Below the pieces are notes generated by a model, which saw nothing but the letters and a program-made list of their open reading frames with translations, was not told the DNA's origin and made no database searches. The translations under genes and the position numbers were made by a program. Positions 25,718 through 33,412 of a DNA stretch of 64,000 nt are shown here, piece after piece. Positions within the stretch are counted from its first letter, which is position 1; every line of letters starts with the position of its first letter. The stretch comes from an uncultured Eubacteriales bacterium (GTDB lineage: Bacteria; Bacillota; Clostridia; Oscillospirales; CAG-272), in contig CAKSLQ010000004.1 of assembly GCA_934467415.1 (NCBI GenBank), positions 124,001 to 188,000 on the forward strand, in the 5' to 3' direction.

Positions 25718-26375
25718 AACCGAAAAAAAGCTCGAGGCGCTTCGCGCTTCGATTGCGGCCCGTCTCGGGGAATTCCGCGCAAAGCATGTGCTTTCCACCG
25801 AGGGGGAGGCGGCGCGCATCGCCGCCGTGTATCTGCCGGAAGACGAAGAAAAAGTGAGGATTTCGGCGCTTTTGCACGACATAACAAAGGAATATACAAA
25901 GGAACAGCAGCTTGCGGTCTTTGCGTCGTTCGGCGTGGAGGTCGATGCGGTCGCGCGCTTGTCGCCCAAGGTGTTCCATGCGCACACGGCGGCGCTGCTC
26001 ATTCCGCGGGAGTACCCGGAGTTTGCAGACCCCGCGGTGCTGTCCGCCGTGGATAAGCACACCACCGGCAGCGCGGACATGTCGCTCATGGACTGCATCA
26101 TTTACCTTGCCGATTACATCGAGCCGACGCGGAAATTTGAGGACTGCAAGCAGCTGCGGGCGTATTTTTGGGCCGGTATCCGCAAAGAAAACACCGCAGA
26201 GGAGAACCTTACGCATCTGTACCGCACCATGGTGCTGTCCTTTGATCTCACCATGCAGAATCTGATCGACGAGGGGCGCGTGATCGCACCCGATACGGTC
26301 GCCGCGCGCAATGCTTTCTTGGTGAAGCTGGACGCGGGCGGCGCGGAGGAGAAAAACAGGAATGGAACAAAATAA
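25704..26375 (+). CDS. yqeK: HD-domain hydrolase YqeK (diadenosine tetraphosphatase)
   Basis: A 223-aa HD superfamily protein; YqeK members hydrolyse diadenosine tetraphosphate symmetrically. Metal motif LLHDITKEY supplies the HD pair, followed by VFHAHTAALL and DKHTTG histidines and the DYIEPTRKFE signature. Two adjacent ATG codons (25704, 25707) overlap the end of nadD; the first is taken. An N-terminal charged helix of about 35 residues precedes the domain. It overlaps the LCP gene by 14 nt. Confidence 0.92.
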   Translation: MMTPETEKKLEALRASIAARLGEFRAKHVLSTEGEAARIAAVYLPEDEEKVRISALLHDITKEYTKEQQLAVFASFGVEVDAVARLSPKVFHAHTAALLIPREYPEFADPAVLSAVDKHTTGSADMSLMDCIIYLADYIEPTRKFEDCKQLRAYFWAGIRKENTAEENLTHLYRTMVLSFDLTMQNLIDEGRVIAPDTVAARNAFLVKLDAGGAEEKNRNGTK

Positions 26376-27951
26376 TCACAATATGCAGAACCAAAACGGG
26401 CAGCACCGCAGTGTGCAGCCGCAGGCGCGCCGCACACCCGCGCAGCCCCATGCGCCGCACACAGCCCCCGCGCCGCACGGCACGACGGCCGGCAATGCGG
26501 GCGCACCGCATCGCCGCCGCAGGAAAAACAGCGGCGCGATCATCACGGTCGCCGTCATTGCGCTGTTTGTCGTGCTGGCCGCCCTTGTGATGGGACTGCT
26601 GTTCTACAAGCCCACCTTCCACCCGGATGACCACCCACTGAATTCCGACGATATGTCGGGCGTCATTCTGACCGACGCCAGCGGCAATGTCGTGCCCGAC
26701 CTCGTGCGTGATCAGGAACGTGTCAATTTCCTGGTCATGGGCAGAGACCGCTGGGCCTTCAACACCGATGTCATCATGCTGGTTTCCTACGACGTGAAGA
26801 ACGGCGCGATCAGCCTGATGCAGTTCCCGCGCGACACCTATTTTGATGTCGGGCAGGGAAATTGCAAGATCAATGCCGCGCTTGCGCTGTTCTACAACCG
26901 GCAGCGTCGGAAGGGCCTGTCGGAGGATGATGCCTATAAGGCGGCCATGCAGGACATGGAAAAGGCGATCGAGGATGTTTTTCGCATCACGATCGACTAT
27001 TATGCGATCATGGATCTGAACGGCTTTGTCAACATCATTGACGCGCTCGGCGGCGTGGAGATGGATGTCCCCACCCGGATGTACTATAAGGATCCGGTGC
27101 AGCATCTGACGATTGATCTGCAGCCCGGTTTGCAGACGCTGAACGGCGATCAGGCGGAGCAGTTTGTCCGTTACCGCAAGGGCTATGTCGAGGGCGATGT
27201 CGGCCGCGTGGACGCGCAGAAGCTGTTTATCAGCGCCTGCATCGCACAGGTGAAGAAGAACTTCAACGCATCGACCATTTCGGCTGTGATCGAGCAGGTC
27301 ATGAGGTACGTGGTCACGGACATTCCGCTCAAGGACCTTGTGTACTATGCCAAGAGCGCGCTCTCGGTCGATCTCTCCAAGATGACGATGATGACGCTGC
27401 CCGGTATCCAGTGCCGCCAGTACGACGATTCCGGCGCCTGGTTCTATGTGGCTTACCGCGACGGAACGATCGCCGTGCTGAACAAGTATTTCAACACCTA
27501 CAACTTTGACATCACCGCCGATATTTTTGACCGTGCCGACGTGCTCTACGACGACGGCGGTTCCTACATGCATTCGATCCACCTGACGGCGAATACGGAT
27601 GAGGAATCCTACACGGCGGATAAGACCGACGATATTCATATTTATCGCTATAATTCCACGGGGACGAACCCGTCCTCCACAAAAGCGACGACCGAAGAGA
27701 CTGAGCCGGACGACACGCCCGTGACCGATGTGAGCGGCGGCACGGCCGAAACCGATCTCACCGCCGAGAGCGGCGGCGAGATACATACCGACGAGCCGCC
27801 CGTGACCGATGCGCCGGAGGACACCGCGCCGTACGAGACGAGTGCCGAGCCTGCGGACACCACGGCGGAGGCCGCGGAAAGCGCGGAGGCGGCATCGACC
27901 ACGGTGATCGAGGTGACCGATGCGGTGGCCGAACCCGCTGAAAATAACTGA
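26362..27951 (+). CDS. LytR-CpsA-Psr family cell-wall glycopolymer ligase
   Basis: A 529-aa LCP protein that attaches polymers to peptidoglycan from undecaprenyl-linked precursors. Layout: cytoplasmic Gln/Pro/His-rich head (1-50) ending in RRRRK, a membrane segment (about 58-82), and a variable spacer. The LCP domain (about 118-300) has NFLVMGRDRW, LMQFPRDTYFDV and INAALAL. A second extracytoplasmic domain follows, then a low-complexity Thr/Glu/Asp/Ala-rich tail of about 95 residues. The long acidic tail is unusual. The gene overlaps yqeK and is followed by rsfS, a placement seen in clostridial genomes. Confidence 0.92.
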   Translation: MEQNNHNMQNQNGQHRSVQPQARRTPAQPHAPHTAPAPHGTTAGNAGAPHRRRRKNSGAIITVAVIALFVVLAALVMGLLFYKPTFHPDDHPLNSDDMSGVILTDASGNVVPDLVRDQERVNFLVMGRDRWAFNTDVIMLVSYDVKNGAISLMQFPRDTYFDVGQGNCKINAALALFYNRQRRKGLSEDDAYKAAMQDMEKAIEDVFRITIDYYAIMDLNGFVNIIDALGGVEMDVPTRMYYKDPVQHLTIDLQPGLQTLNGDQAEQFVRYRKGYVEGDVGRVDAQKLFISACIAQVKKNFNASTISAVIEQVMRYVVTDIPLKDLVYYAKSALSVDLSKMTMMTLPGIQCRQYDDSGAWFYVAYRDGTIAVLNKYFNTYNFDITADIFDRADVLYDDGGSYMHSIHLTANTDEESYTADKTDDIHIYRYNSTGTNPSSTKATTEETEPDDTPVTDVSGGTAETDLTAESGGEIHTDEPPVTDAPEDTAPYETSAEPADTTAEAAESAEAASTTVIEVTDAVAEPAENN

Positions 27952-27965
27952 AAAGGACGAAGCAA

Positions 27966-28397
27966 ATGACCGAAATCAGATTTGATCAGAACGACCCGCG
28001 CGCGCTGGCCGAGTTCTGTGTGCGCGTGCTGGATGGCAAAAACGCAAGCGACATCCGTCTCTTTCATGTGGAGGAGCAGACGATCGTTGCGGACTACTAT
28101 GTGCTCTGCTGCGGCCGCTCGACCACGCATGTGAGTGCGCTGTCCGACGAGCTGGAGTATCAGACGGGGCTGCACGGAAAGCCGATGACGCGCGTCGAGG
28201 GAAGAAACGGCGGCACCTGGGTGCTGATGGACTATGACTCTGTGCTGGTGCATATCTTCACACGCGATACGCGCGAGTTTTACAAGCTCGAAAAGCTCTA
28301 CAGCACGGAGAATGAAATTGACATCAAAAATCTTCTGACAGACGCAAAGGCGCCGTCGGACAGCGAGGATAGAGAAGATGAAGCAAGCGAAGTATGA
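27966..28397 (+). CDS. rsfS: Ribosome silencing factor RsfS
   Basis: A 143-aa RsfS/DUF143 protein that binds L14 and blocks subunit joining in slow growth. The core motif DYYVLCCGRSTTHVSAL and the end region GGTWVLMDYDSVLVHIFT are clear; the charged C-terminal extension (SDSEDREDEASEV) is not conserved. It overlaps leuS by 20 nt, suggesting coupled translation. Confidence 0.94.
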   Translation: MTEIRFDQNDPRALAEFCVRVLDGKNASDIRLFHVEEQTIVADYYVLCCGRSTTHVSALSDELEYQTGLHGKPMTRVEGRNGGTWVLMDYDSVLVHIFTRDTREFYKLEKLYSTENEIDIKNLLTDAKAPSDSEDREDEASEV

Positions 28398-30789
28398 TTT
28401 CAAATCAATAGAACCCAAGTGGCAGAAGTACTGGGAGGAGCATGACTCCTTCAAGGCCGTGGATTTCAGCGACAAGCCGAAATTCTATGCGCTCGTCGAG
28501 TTCCCGTACCCCTCGGGCGCGGGTATGCACGTCGGGCATATCAAGGCGTATTCCGGCCTCGAGGTCGTCAGCCGCAAGCGCCGCCTGGAGGGCTACAACG
28601 TCCTGTTCCCGATCGGCTTTGACGCCTACGGCCTGCCGACCGAAAATACCGCGATCAAGACCGGCGTTCACCCCCGCAAGGTCACGGACAACAACATCAG
28701 GAAGTTTACAAATCAGCTGAAGCGCGTCGGCTTTTCCTTCGACTGGTCGCGCGTGATCGACACGACCGATGAGGACTACTACCACTGGACGCAGTGGATC
28801 TTCCTCAAGATGTATGAGCACGGGCTGGTCTTCCGCGACAAGACGCTCGTCAATTACTGCCCGAGCTGCAAGGTCGTCCTCTCCAACGAGGATTCACAGG
28901 GCGGTCATTGCGACATCTGCCACAGCGAGATCGTGCAGAAGACCAAGGAGGTCTGGTATCTCCGCATCACCGAATATGCGGATAAGCTGCTCGCGGGCCT
29001 CGACGAGGTCAATTATCTGCCGAACATCAAGCTCCAGCAGCAGAACTGGATCGGCAAATCGACCGGCGCGTTTGTTGACTTCAAGATCAAGGAAAACGAC
29101 GAGAAGCTGCGCGTCTACACCACGCGCCCCGATACACTCTACGGCGTGACCTTCATGGTCATCGCGCCCGAGCACCCCATCATCGAGAAATACCGCGCCT
29201 CGATCTCCAACATCGACGCGCTCGACGCCTACAAGGCCGAATGCTCGAAAAAGAGCGAGTTTGAGCGCACACAGCTGGTCAAGGACAAGACCGGCGTGAA
29301 GATCGAGGGGCTGACCGGCATCAACCCGATCACCGAAAAGGAAGTCCCGATCTACATCTCCGACTACGTCATGATGGGGTACGGCACCGGTGCGATCATG
29401 GCCGTTCCCGCGCATGACACGCGCGACTACGACTTCGCCAAGAAGTTCGGCATCGACATCATTCCGGTCATCAAGGGCGGTGACATCGGTAAGGAGGCCT
29501 ACACCGGCGACGGCGAGATGATCAACTCCGGCAGTCTTGACGGCATCACCAACAAGAAGGACGCCGTTGAGGCCATGCTGAAGGTTATTGCCGAGAAGGG
29601 CTGCGGCGAGCGCGGCGTGCAGTACAAGATGAAGGACTGGGCGTTCAACCGCCAGCGTTACTGGGGGGAGCCGATCCCGATCGTGCATTGCCCGAAGTGC
29701 GGCATCGTGCCCGTTCCGTATGACGAGCTGCCGCTGAAGCTGCCGCCGGTCGAGAACTTTGAGCCGGGTGCGGACGGCGAAAGCCCGCTTGCCAAGATCG
29801 ACTCCTTTGTACACTGCAAGTGCCCGAAGTGCGGCGGCGAAGCGCGCCGCGAGACCGACACCATGCCCCAGTGGGCAGGCTCGTCCTGGTACTTCTTACG
29901 CTACTGCGATCCGCACAACCATGATGCGTTTGCGGCACAGGACAAGCTGAAATACTGGATGCCGGTGGACTGGTACAACGGCGGCATGGAGCATGTCACC
30001 CGCCATATGATCTATTCGCGCTTCTGGCACAAGTTCCTCTACGACATCGGTGAAGTCCCGGTGGACGAGCCGTATGCAAAGCGCACGGCGCAGGGTCTGA
30101 TCCTCGGGCCGGACGGCGAGAAGATGAGCAAGTCCAAGGGCAACGTCGTGGACCCGAACGACGTCGTGGATGTGTACGGCGCGGATGTGCTGCGCGTGTA
30201 TGTACTGTTCATGGGCGACTATGAGCAGGCCGCACCCTGGAACGAGGACAGCATGAAGGGCTGCAAGCGTTTCCTTGACCGCGTATGGGGGCTTCAGGAC
30301 ATCCTTGCGGACGGCGACGCATTCCGCCCCGAGATGGTTGCCGTGATGCACAGAACGATCAAGAAGGTCTCCGAGGACATCGAGGCGATGAAGTTCAACA
30401 CCGCGATCGCCTCCATGATGACGCTGCTCAACACGATCTATGAGAAGGGCTCGATCAACCGTGCCGAGTACGGCGCGCTATTGCGCATCCTCAATCCCTT
30501 TGCGCCGCACATGACCGAGGAGATCTATCAGAACGTGTTCGGCAAGGTTCTGAGCGAACAGTCCTGGCCGACCTACGACGACGCACTCTGCGTCGAGAAG
30601 ACGGTCGAGATGGCGGTGCAGATCAACGGCAAGTTGCGCGGCAGAATCCGCGTACCCACCGATGCCGATGCCGCGTCCGTGCTGGAGGCTGCAAAGGCGG
30701 ACGAAACCGTCGGCGCGGCGCTTGCCGGGAAGACGGTCGTCAAGGAGATCGTCGTGCCGAACAAGATCGTCAACATTGTCGCAAAATAA
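28378..30789 (+). CDS. leuS: Leucyl-tRNA synthetase
   Basis: An 803-aa class I synthetase. The HIGH-type motif is PSGAGMHVGHIKAY near residue 45. The CP1 editing domain (about 220-410) has TTRPDTLYGVTFMV and the acidic site around MAVPAHDTRDYDFA. The KMSKS loop is GEKMSKSKGNVVDP, and the C-terminal anticodon-binding domain is complete. Zinc-type cysteines occur at CPSC and CDIC. Length is normal for a bacterial LeuRS. The ATG overlaps the rsfS end; no T-box leader precedes it. Confidence 0.97.
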   Translation: MKQAKYDFKSIEPKWQKYWEEHDSFKAVDFSDKPKFYALVEFPYPSGAGMHVGHIKAYSGLEVVSRKRRLEGYNVLFPIGFDAYGLPTENTAIKTGVHPRKVTDNNIRKFTNQLKRVGFSFDWSRVIDTTDEDYYHWTQWIFLKMYEHGLVFRDKTLVNYCPSCKVVLSNEDSQGGHCDICHSEIVQKTKEVWYLRITEYADKLLAGLDEVNYLPNIKLQQQNWIGKSTGAFVDFKIKENDEKLRVYTTRPDTLYGVTFMVIAPEHPIIEKYRASISNIDALDAYKAECSKKSEFERTQLVKDKTGVKIEGLTGINPITEKEVPIYISDYVMMGYGTGAIMAVPAHDTRDYDFAKKFGIDIIPVIKGGDIGKEAYTGDGEMINSGSLDGITNKKDAVEAMLKVIAEKGCGERGVQYKMKDWAFNRQRYWGEPIPIVHCPKCGIVPVPYDELPLKLPPVENFEPGADGESPLAKIDSFVHCKCPKCGGEARRETDTMPQWAGSSWYFLRYCDPHNHDAFAAQDKLKYWMPVDWYNGGMEHVTRHMIYSRFWHKFLYDIGEVPVDEPYAKRTAQGLILGPDGEKMSKSKGNVVDPNDVVDVYGADVLRVYVLFMGDYEQAAPWNEDSMKGCKRFLDRVWGLQDILADGDAFRPEMVAVMHRTIKKVSEDIEAMKFNTAIASMMTLLNTIYEKGSINRAEYGALLRILNPFAPHMTEEIYQNVFGKVLSEQSWPTYDDALCVEKTVEMAVQINGKLRGRIRVPTDADAASVLEAAKADETVGAALAGKTVVKEIVVPNKIVNIVAK

Positions 30790-30811
30790 TTTGAAATATT
30801 CTTTTTTGCTC

Positions 30812-30840
30812 TTGACATTTGTCTTGATACCCGATATAAT
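30812..30840 (+). promoter_or_regulatory. rpsU promoter, full consensus
   Basis: TTGACA (30812-30817), 17-nt spacer, TATAAT (30835-30840): a perfect match to the housekeeping consensus, about 55 nt before rpsU. Confidence 0.9.
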
Positions 30841-30896
30841 ATAGTGTAAGCATTGTTTGTTGAGCCATGCTCAACGGCGAGGGGAGGGAAAAAACG

Positions 30897-31073
30897 ATGG
30901 CAGAAATCAGAGTTAAGGAAAACGAGACTCTTGACAGCGCTCTTCGCCGCTTTAAACGTCAGTGCGCAAGATCCGGTGTGCTTACCGAGCTCCGCAAAAG
31001 AGAGCATTACGAGAAGCCCAGCGTAAAGCGTAAGAAGAAGTCTGAGGCAGCACGCAAGCGCAAGTACAAGTAA
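30897..31073 (+). CDS. rpsU: 30S ribosomal protein S21
   Basis: A 58-aa S21 with MAEIRVKENETLDSALRRFK and a very basic C-terminus (KRKKKSEAARKRKYK). ATG 30897 is chosen because GGGGAGGG lies just upstream and the N-terminus fits the family; a longer in-frame start at 30867 is rejected. It stands alone between its own promoter and terminator. Confidence 0.97.
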   Translation: MAEIRVKENETLDSALRRFKRQCARSGVLTELRKREHYEKPSVKRKKKSEAARKRKYK

Positions 31074-31080
31074 TCGTTAA

Positions 31081-31112
31081 AAAAAGAGGAAGCCGAGCTT
31101 CCTCTTTTTTTG
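31081..31112. terminator. Bidirectional terminator after rpsU
   Basis: Stem of 13 bp (31081-31093 / 31097-31109) with A-rich left and T-rich right ends. It serves rpsU on the plus strand and the hypothetical gene ending at 31122 on the minus strand. Confidence 0.9.
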
Positions 31113-31121
31113 CGTCTTTCG

Positions 31122-31565
31122 TTATTTTGCAAGTCCGGCCAGGGCCAGCGCCTTCGCAGCATCGGTGAATTTTGCGTCTGCCGGGGTCGGGTCGGCAAAG
31201 CGCATGGTCGGGCGCGCGAGGAAGGGGACGAGCGCTTCCCACAGCGCGCGGTCGCCGCCGCTGAAGCCGTTTTCGTAAGACTTCGATGTCCAGACGGCGG
31301 AAAGGGCGGGAAGCGCGGTGTAGACGGTCACATAGTCCTCGTCGAGGATGGTGGCAAAGTGCTCGTCGTAGTAGCGGCGGCGCATGAAGTTGGAAAAGTA
31401 GGTCAGCGCCCGCGCGGTCACCTCGAGAATGACGGCTTTTTCATCCGTCGTGTCGCTTTTGCCGCAGAATTTATAGACGTTGAAATCCTGGTGGTTGTAG
31501 AACAGAAACGACCAGCCGGTCGCATCCTTTGCAGGGGCGGTTTCGACAAACAAACGGTATTCCAT
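31122..31565 (-). CDS. Hypothetical protein, possible degenerate RNase H-like fold
   Basis: A 147-aa protein I do not recognise with certainty. The order of elements recalls RNase HI: a first strand MEYRLFVETAP, a helix after a glutamate (AVILEVTARALTYF), then a strand with an acidic residue (FATILDEDYVTVYTAL) and the late GGDRALWEALVPF, which resembles the N-x-x-LW block of RNase H. The first strand has E where the active enzyme has D, so activity is doubtful. The ribosome-binding site is GAAGGAGC. It lies between a terminator and the MITE-like element, downstream of the FkbM gene. Confidence 0.7.
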   Translation of the reverse strand: MEYRLFVETAPAKDATGWSFLFYNHQDFNVYKFCGKSDTTDEKAVILEVTARALTYFSNFMRRRYYDEHFATILDEDYVTVYTALPALSAVWTSKSYENGFSGGDRALWEALVPFLARPTMRFADPTPADAKFTDAAKALALAGLAK

Positions 31566-31587
31566 CTTAAAGCTCCTTCTTTCTGTT

Positions 31588-31862
31588 TACCCTCGATTGA
31601 CAAGGGCAGACACGGTTTTTCGGGGCTGAAACCGCACCTGACTTCGTTTTTCTCATTGGCGGGCTGATGCCCGCCTGCTTCGTCAGCCTCGCCCGGCACA
31701 TTTTCCGCTCCCGAAAAGCTCCCAAGGACTTTCCGGCGAGGAAAACTCTGGTTGGCGAGGAAGAGGACGAAGGTGTGCCGACCGCCCACCGAGGACGATG
31801 ACGATGTCCAGCGTCAACTTTTTACCGCCGGAAAGCGTGTTTGCCCTTGTCAATCGAGGGTA
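31588..31862. mobile_element. MITE-like element with terminal inverted repeats
   Basis: The element is 275 bp including a TA dinucleotide at both ends. Its termini are inverted copies of CCCTCGATTGACAAGGGC, and the similarity continues imperfectly for about 30 bp. An internal hairpin GGCGGGC-TGAT-GCCCGCC lies at 31658-31675. There is no transposase gene; the TA at both ends fits the target choice of IS630/Tc1-type transposases, which is an inference. A truncated relative lies at 7795-7871. The right end forms the last codons and stop of the FkbM gene. Confidence 0.8.
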
Positions 31863-32934
31863 CCGTTGCATACAAATTGATGTCCCACGCCGGGACATAG
31901 GGGAAGCGGCGCAGCCGCAGCTCGTAAAAGGGGAATTGCTCATGCAGGAGCAGCGGCAGGTCGAATAAATCTTCGCTTCTGTGGTAGGCGGAGACGAGCA
32001 GATCGGGTCGGCGGTGCAGAATCGTCTCGCGGGAGCCGAGCAGCGCCTCGCGCTCCGCACCCTCCACGTCATATTTGATATAGTCTGCAGGTGCGTTGAG
32101 GCTGTCCACCGTATTGCGCGGCACGGTCTCGCCGCCGCCCGCCTTGGCGGCGGAATTGCGGTTGCCCTCGGCGCAGAACGCCGTGTCGCCGCTTTCACTC
32201 CATGCGCAGAAGCGGAAGGGCAGCACTTCGGCTTTGGTTGTTTCACGCTCCGCATAGGCGGCAAGCTTTTTGCAGCTACGCCTGTCCGGCTCGATGGCGT
32301 AGACGGCTTTCGCATGCGGGCAGTCGTCGATGAATTTCCGCGCCGTGTCGCCGGTGTACGCGCCCGCGTCCACCATGGTCTCATAGCGCGCAAAATCGAG
32401 AATCGAGCGCTCACAGTCCGGCGCACTTGTCGCCGCACGCAGGTGCTCGAGTCTGCCGGTCAGCTTGTAGCGGACAAGCTCGCCGAAGATGCGCTTCGAT
32501 TCCGTGTCGGCGAGCAGCGCATAGGCCGCACGGAATTTATCGTAGTTTTCCCGGTAGAATTGCCTTGTGAACAGCGGGCTGCCCTCCGCCACCGGCACAT
32601 CCGGGGCGTAGACCTCGCGCTCGGCGTCCAGCGCGTCAAACCGCGCCAGCACATCCGGCAGGGAAGAGCCGAAGGACAGCAGCACGATGCAGTCGGGATG
32701 CTTTGCAGAAACCTCGGCGTAGGTCAGCACGGTTTTGCCGTGAAAGGCGTGACCGCGCACAAAGCCGTCGCTGGCGAAGAAATCCGCCGCTTCAACGCCG
32801 TACCGTTCCAGCACGGCAAGAATTTTGTCTGCGCCGTTGCCCATGCCGTACAGCACGACGGGCCTGTCCGTCTGCGCCAGCCGTTCCCACAGGTCGGCGG
32901 AGACGGCGTCGGGCGCGGGAAGAAAATCGTTCAC
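31822..32934 (-). CDS. FkbM family methyltransferase
   Basis: A 370-aa AdoMet-dependent methyltransferase of the FkbM type, acting on sugars or small molecules. The N-terminal half (about 20-110) is a nucleotide-binding-like fold with VVLYGMGNGADKIL and VLLSFGSS. The methyltransferase domain has VDAGAYTGDT (about 189) and YIKYDVEGAEREAL, and ends in DINLYAT. From V358 on, the residues VPSIDKGKHAFRR and the TAA are encoded by the inserted repeat element, so the natural C-terminus has been replaced. The start is GTG at 32934 with GGGAGGA seven bases upstream. The acceptor is unknown. Confidence 0.88.
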   Translation of the reverse strand: MNDFLPAPDAVSADLWERLAQTDRPVVLYGMGNGADKILAVLERYGVEAADFFASDGFVRGHAFHGKTVLTYAEVSAKHPDCIVLLSFGSSLPDVLARFDALDAEREVYAPDVPVAEGSPLFTRQFYRENYDKFRAAYALLADTESKRIFGELVRYKLTGRLEHLRAATSAPDCERSILDFARYETMVDAGAYTGDTARKFIDDCPHAKAVYAIEPDRRSCKKLAAYAERETTKAEVLPFRFCAWSESGDTAFCAEGNRNSAAKAGGGETVPRNTVDSLNAPADYIKYDVEGAEREALLGSRETILHRRPDLLVSAYHRSEDLFDLPLLLHEQFPFYELRLRRFPYVPAWDINLYATVPSIDKGKHAFRR

Positions 32935-32948
32935 CCGTGTGTCCTCCC

Positions 32949-32977
32949 TTGATTTTTGATGTTTCCTGTGCTATACT
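32949..32977 (+). promoter_or_regulatory. Promoter of the HIT gene
   Basis: TTGATT (32949-32954), 17-nt spacer, TATACT (32972-32977) with TGC immediately before it. It lies between the divergent FkbM and HIT genes. Confidence 0.7.
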
Positions 32978-33021
32978 TTAGAAAAAGAAGTACCTTGAGG
33001 GTAGGAAAGGAAGTTTTGAAT

Positions 33022-33363
33022 ATGGATTGTCTGTTTTGCAGGATCGCCGCGGGCGAGATTCCGTCCACGAAGGTTTATGAGGATGAAACGGTGTATGCGT
33101 TCCGCGACATCAACCCGCAGGCGCCCGTGCATGTCGTCATCATTCCGAAGAAGCACATCGCTTCCTCTGCGGACGAGATCACGGCGGAAAACAGCGGCAC
33201 GATCGCGAAGCTGTTTGAAGCGATTCCGAAGGTCGCCGAAGCGGCCGGGTTGACAAACGGCTACCGCATTGTCAACAACTGCGGCCCCGATGCCTGCCAG
33301 TCGGTGCAGCACATTCATTTTCATCTGCTCGGCGGCAAGCAGCTTGCCGATTCGATGGCGTGA
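33022..33363 (+). CDS. HIT family nucleotide-binding protein (HinT-like)
   Basis: A 113-aa histidine triad protein, likely a purine nucleoside phosphoramidase. N-terminal DCLFCRIAAGEIPSTKVYED has a CxxC pair, and the triad HIHFHLLGG supplies the catalytic histidines. ATG 33022 is selected by AAAGGAAG and the family N-terminus. It is a single-gene unit with its own promoter and a terminator shared with lysC. Confidence 0.95.
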   Translation: MDCLFCRIAAGEIPSTKVYEDETVYAFRDINPQAPVHVVIIPKKHIASSADEITAENSGTIAKLFEAIPKVAEAAGLTNGYRIVNNCGPDACQSVQHIHFHLLGGKQLADSMA

Positions 33364-33379
33364 AGCAATGAAAAAGTCG

Positions 33380-33412
33380 AGAAGCCTTCCCATACGGGAA
33401 GGCTTTTCTTTA
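33380..33412. terminator. Bidirectional terminator between the HIT gene and lysC
   Basis: Stem AAGCCTTCCC / GGGAAGGCTT (33382-33391, 33396-33405) with a 4-nt loop, TTTTCTTT on the right and A-rich sequence on the left. Its right flank touches the lysC stop codon. Confidence 0.85.

Noticed and set aside
28300..28400. T-box leader for leuS
   Set aside because: leuS overlaps rsfS and has no leader of its own; no T-box sequence seen.
31418..31789. A 123-codon open frame running through the MITE-like element
   Set aside because: It is made of repeat sequence and overlaps the real gene at 31122-31565 in another frame; the well-spaced ribosome-binding site belongs to that gene.
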